Shown here piece after piece: positions 61,318 through 64,000 of a stretch of DNA of 64,000 nt (position 1 is the first letter of the stretch; the number at the start of each line of letters is the position of its first letter). The stretch is from Pseudomonas palmensis (GTDB lineage: Bacteria > Pseudomonadota > Gammaproteobacteria > Pseudomonadales > Pseudomonadaceae). Location: positions 1-64,000 of the forward strand of contig NZ_JAFKEC010000008.1 in NCBI RefSeq assembly GCF_017848315.1, read 5' to 3'. Made by a program: the position numbers and the translations under genes. Under the pieces are notes generated by a model that did not search any database, was not told the origin of the DNA, and saw only the letters and a program-made list of their open reading frames with translations.

Positions 61318-62322
61318 ATGAGCAACATTCTTCAATTTCCGCTGGGCTGGGATGATCCGCAGTTCGACAGGGTCCTGCGTGCCGGTGCCGCCTACCTGAA
61401 GGCCGCCCAGGACAGCCGCTATGCCTTCCTGCCCCTGTTGCACGAGCGTGTGGAGCGCAATGCACGCTGTCTTGACGACAACCTCCAGCAACTGATGCGC
61501 CATGCCGATCGCATCATCGTCGCGATCAAGAGCAATGACCTGGGCGGCCTCGAAAAGGACATCGACCCGAACGATGATCCCGAGGACATTGCGCAGTATC
61601 TGGAGGTGGCACAGGACGCCATCGGCGAGATTGCCGTCAAGCTCAACGATCAGTTGGGGCAGTTGCGCACGGCCACGGCTCAGATCACGGCCATCCCGGT
61701 CTATGACTCCAGTGCCGACAAGGCTCGCTATCAGGGCGAGCTCGACAGGCTGGCGGCCAATAGCAAGGCCTGCGAAGACGAACTGGCCGTGCGGCGCGAG
61801 GCCCTGGCCAGTCTTGACGAGGCGATCAAGGTACTTGAGGCGGCCAAGGTGGAATCCACCTTCGGCGGCCTGTTGCCGACCACCGAGCAGCTCAAGGCGG
61901 CGGCGGATGTCATCGCCACGGGCGGACTGTCGGTCGAGGCAGTGCAAGGCGCGCTGAAGAAAATCGGCGAAATCATCGGTGCGGCAATGGAAGGCATGCG
62001 CTATGCAACGATGCTCGAGCAGCGCCGAGGGATGCAGAAGCAGCACGATGAACTGCAACTGCAACTGACCGCGATGGCACGGGACAAGACGCGCCTCCAG
62101 GCCCAGTGTCAGCACCTTGAGGCTTATGCCGAGCTGGTCACGTCACGCGAGCAATGGCTGGCCGGCATCAGGCGCATCGCCGTGCAACTGAAGCCGGTTT
62201 GGGATCGGCTCATCGCCTGCAGCATCGACGATGTGCAGGCGTTGAGAGCGGTCAGCGAGCTGGTCGAGGCGTTGAAAGCCTACAAGAAAAAGATCAAGGC
62301 CGAGTATGTTGCCGGCCTTTGA
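61318..62322 (+). CDS. alpha-xenorhabdolysin-type binary toxin, subunit B (XaxB/YaxB-like)
   Basis: 334 aa, the usual size of XaxB. It starts 10 bp after subunit A with AAGGAG ahead of the ATG. The long helical protein has predicted coiled coils (about 135-175 and 235-275) around a less polar stretch (about 181-232, TFGGLLPTTEQLKAAADVIA then GEIIGAAMEGM). The C-terminus LVEALKAYKKKIKAEYVAGL is typical of subunit B. In the family, B carries the membrane-spanning part and needs A for activity. Assigned by size, architecture and pairing. Confidence 0.8.
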   Translation: MSNILQFPLGWDDPQFDRVLRAGAAYLKAAQDSRYAFLPLLHERVERNARCLDDNLQQLMRHADRIIVAIKSNDLGGLEKDIDPNDDPEDIAQYLEVAQDAIGEIAVKLNDQLGQLRTATAQITAIPVYDSSADKARYQGELDRLAANSKACEDELAVRREALASLDEAIKVLEAAKVESTFGGLLPTTEQLKAAADVIATGGLSVEAVQGALKKIGEIIGAAMEGMRYATMLEQRRGMQKQHDELQLQLTAMARDKTRLQAQCQHLEAYAELVTSREQWLAGIRRIAVQLKPVWDRLIACSIDDVQALRAVSELVEALKAYKKKIKAEYVAGL

Positions 62323-62331
62323 GTGAAGGGC

Positions 62332-62370
62332 GCAAGGCGCTGCAGGCTGTGCTGGCCAGCAGCGCCTTGC
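62332..62370 (+). terminator. stem-loop between subunit B and the third toxin-locus gene
   Basis: Perfect 11-bp arms GCAAGGCGCTG (62332-62342) and CAGCGCCTTGC (62360-62370) with a 17-nt loop, starting 10 bp after the subunit B stop. No T-run follows, so it may protect the xaxAB message or attenuate transcription into the third gene. Confidence 0.6.
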
Positions 62371-62401
62371 GGCTTCTGGATTGCTCTGGTGATGACCCAC
62401 A

Positions 62402-63316
62402 ATGAACAACATTATTCAAAGACTGAGGCATCCACTGCCTCAGGATGAGCTGGATACCCAGATAGCCCTGATTCCGCTGCAATTGGTGCAGGATCTGGAG
62501 GAGGAGGGGCGAATCGACCTGACGTTCACCCGCGAACACGTTGCCGTGCTGGATGCCTACATGGACCATGTGATGGCGATACCGACCCGACGGGAGGCCT
62601 TTCTGCAGTGGTTGGGATACTACCGTCACCCGGACCCCGAGCTCGACTTCTACCCGATGCAGGTGTTGTTCCATCGCATCAATCTCCACGCCGACTCATG
62701 GGGGCGGTTGAAGCAGAAAAGCACTCAGTTGCCCATCGCGCTGATCAACTGTGCAAGCTCCATCAGCCTGTCAGGCGAGCGTGCGCTGCTGGCCTGTGAA
62801 CGTACCAAGGCGTTGGGCGGGCGCAGGGAGGCTTGGCAAGGCATGCAGTTCGAGGTGCCCGTGCGGCTGGATGCACCAGACCGAACCCTTGTGCAGGAGA
62901 TGGCACGGTGGGTGGCCAACCTCAAGAACTCGGCGGGCGTCTTCCAGTTCCAGGTCGGTGAAGTACGCAAGGAGACCGACAGGTTTCGTGATGACGCCCG
63001 GTTCGAATTGAGGCCGGCACTGGGGCGCAAGATCGAGCGCCTGGTGGCATCCGGCACAAAGGAAGGGAACCTGGGGCTACTGGCGCAGCGCATGCGAAAT
63101 CTGGTGGTACGCCTGGAAGACGTCACCACTGCTGCGTCGCACCTGCAGACCGCCTGGCAGTTCATCGAGACCTATCTGGACGCCTCGATCGGCAAGTTGC
63201 ACAGCATGCAGGACAGTCAGCAACTGGCCAGATTCGTCATTCACTTCAAGAATTTCCTGGCGCAGTGGTCATTCATCGAAGAGTGTGCCAGGCGTCTTCA
63301 GAAACGCCTCGAGTAA
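62402..63316 (+). CDS. XaxA-like paralogue lacking the membrane hairpin
   Basis: 304 aa. Clearly homologous to subunit A along its length: REHVAVLDAYMDHVMAIPT against REHIVTLNQYVKYVTGLPT, CERTKALGGRREAW, TAASHLQTAWQFIETYLDAS and HFKNFLAQWSFIEEC. Between FEL and ASHL, however, only about 40 residues are present where subunit A has about 120; the missing part contains the coiled-coil arms and the whole hydrophobic hairpin. It follows subunit B after 79 bp with a weak ribosome site (GGTGAT). It cannot insert in a membrane in the same manner; an inhibitor, chaperone or accessory structural subunit is inferred. Confidence 0.8.
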   Translation: MNNIIQRLRHPLPQDELDTQIALIPLQLVQDLEEEGRIDLTFTREHVAVLDAYMDHVMAIPTRREAFLQWLGYYRHPDPELDFYPMQVLFHRINLHADSWGRLKQKSTQLPIALINCASSISLSGERALLACERTKALGGRREAWQGMQFEVPVRLDAPDRTLVQEMARWVANLKNSAGVFQFQVGEVRKETDRFRDDARFELRPALGRKIERLVASGTKEGNLGLLAQRMRNLVVRLEDVTTAASHLQTAWQFIETYLDASIGKLHSMQDSQQLARFVIHFKNFLAQWSFIEECARRLQKRLE

Positions 63317-63334
63317 ATGCTCCGCGGCGCAGCC

Positions 63335-63736
63335 TCAGCGTACCTGGATGTCGCAGTCGAAGCTCATCGCCGGCTTGACCTCCGGTGCCCAGGGTTGCTG
63401 ATACACCAGCAGCAGGTGGCCGCTGCCGCTGGCGCTGGCCTTGAAGCGCCACAGCGATCGGCCGGCACTGCCCACCAGGCCGGTGTCTTCGGGGTTGCTG
63501 TAGACCTCGGGGCCCAGCGCCGCAAGTACGCCGTTGGCCGGATTCTGCAGCAGCCAGCGATAACCGGTACTGGGGTTGCTGGGCAACGCCAGGGTGATGG
63601 CCTGGCCGACATCGAGCGTGACCGGGCACTGGCTCTGTTTTTCCACCAGCAGCGGCTGTGGAGGTGTGGGCTGGCTGGCACAGCTGGCCAGGAGTATCAG
63701 GCTCGAACTCAGTAACACACGGGATGCGGTCATCAT
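63335..63736 (-). CDS. chagasin-type (I42) protease-inhibitor lipoprotein
   Basis: 133 aa from the ATG at 63736 (or 63733; AGGAG upstream fits either). A lipoprotein signal (SSSLILLASC) precedes one I42 domain with its three inhibitory loops: NPSTGYRW, VGSAGRSLWRF and YQQPWAPE. Family members block papain-type cysteine peptidases. It is convergent with the toxin locus and lies next to lon. Confidence 0.85.
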   Translation of the reverse strand: MMTASRVLLSSSLILLASCASQPTPPQPLLVEKQSQCPVTLDVGQAITLALPSNPSTGYRWLLQNPANGVLAALGPEVYSNPEDTGLVGSAGRSLWRFKASASGSGHLLLVYQQPWAPEVKPAMSFDCDIQVR

Positions 63737-63825
63737 GACTCCTGGCTCGGGGAGGGTCCGGGCAGCCGATAATAGGGAAAGTGTGCTGCCTTGGGAAGAT
63801 TCTCACGCTTCGCTGCCGGGTGCCC

Positions 63826-63849
63826 GCGCGGGCTGCCTGCAGCCCGCGC
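63826..63849 (-). terminator. hairpin downstream of lon
   Basis: GCGCGGGCTG-CCTG-CAGCCCGCGC, a perfect 10-bp stem 20 bp after the lon stop on the minus strand. No T-run follows. Confidence 0.6.
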
Positions 63850-63868
63850 TGTTTCTGTTACCGCTGTT

Positions 63869-64000
63869 TCAGAACAGCACCTTGGCCACGTCGCTGAAGC
63901 GCCTGGCAAAATGCACCTGCAGGCCGGCCTTCAGGTAGCCGGGCAGTTCTTCGAAGTCGCCGCGGTTGGCCTCCGGCAGAATCAGCTCGTGGATCTTCTG
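63869..64000 (-). CDS. lon: C-terminal end of ATP-dependent protease Lon, partial
   Basis: The last 43 codons read HELILPEANRGDFEELPGYL, then KAGLQVHFARRFSDVAKVLF and a stop. This matches the end of the Lon proteolytic domain, including the LP-N-DLEELP-type helix of bacterial Lon. The catalytic serine and lysine lie outside the window. Lon degrades misfolded and short-lived regulatory proteins. Confidence 0.8.
   Translation of the reverse strand, partial: QKIHELILPEANRGDFEELPGYLKAGLQVHFARRFSDVAKVLF

Noticed and set aside
60132..63316. Toxin locus as ClyA/HBL/Nhe-type enterotoxin
   Set aside because: The general helical architecture is shared, but paired gene order, sizes and conserved motifs fit XaxA/XaxB better, and the secretion signals of HBL/Nhe are missing.

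Overview
The window is high-GC bacterial chromosome from a fluorescent Pseudomonas, most likely the P. putida group. The evidence is the phaG transacylase gene, the block nadB-algU-mucA-mucB-mucD-lepA-lepB-rnc-era-recO-pdxJ, the tctCBA/OprD-porin citrate module, and repeated REP-type hairpins at gene ends. No phage, integrase, insertion sequence, rRNA operon or CRISPR array is visible. Genus placement is firm; species is inferred.

Layout. 1-4,200: end of a TPM/YgcG-type gene, a second TPM membrane protein, a Methyltransf_32-type methyltransferase, an EamA exporter and a DUF4917 protein. 4,320-9,960: a Fur-box-preceded iron cell-surface signalling cassette (FecI sigma factor, FecR regulator, STN-containing TonB receptor, Fes-like esterase). 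10,000-19,240: SulP anion transporter, an orphan GT25 glycosyltransferase, tRNA-Gly(CCC), phaG, rsuA, a cysteine-rich CWC protein, a membrane diguanylate cyclase, a tyrosine-rich lipoprotein, an enoyl-CoA hydratase-family enzyme and ung. 19,370-26,090: an accessory, AT-richer stretch with two diverged tandem five-module proteins of unknown function and a mosaic autotransporter. 26,140-33,830: AbrB-family membrane protein, TctABC transporter, OprD-family porin and the divergent TctDE two-component system.

33,830-49,910: HDOD protein, ygfZ, sdhE, ygfX-like gene, nadB, the AlgU-MucAB-MucD envelope-stress operon (no mucC), an inserted delta-60-repeat gene, then lepA, lepB, rnc, era, recO and pdxJ. 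49,980-58,170: a CopRS/CzcRS-type two-component system divergent from a CzcCBA heavy-metal efflux operon of the HME1 (Zn/Co/Cd) signature, with a candidate operator between them and a small periplasmic protein at the end. 58,240-64,000: cmoAB, a three-gene alpha-xenorhabdolysin-type toxin locus, a chagasin-family (I42) lipoprotein and the C-terminal end of lon.

The most interesting part is the toxin locus at 60,132-63,316. It has an XaxA-like subunit, an XaxB-like subunit and a third gene clearly paralogous to XaxA but lacking about 80 internal residues, exactly the coiled-coil arms plus hydrophobic hairpin that would insert into a membrane. A pore-forming-toxin subunit without its membrane tip suggests an inhibitor, a chaperone or cap, or a third structural component. 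Second is the tandem pair of five-module proteins beside the autotransporter.
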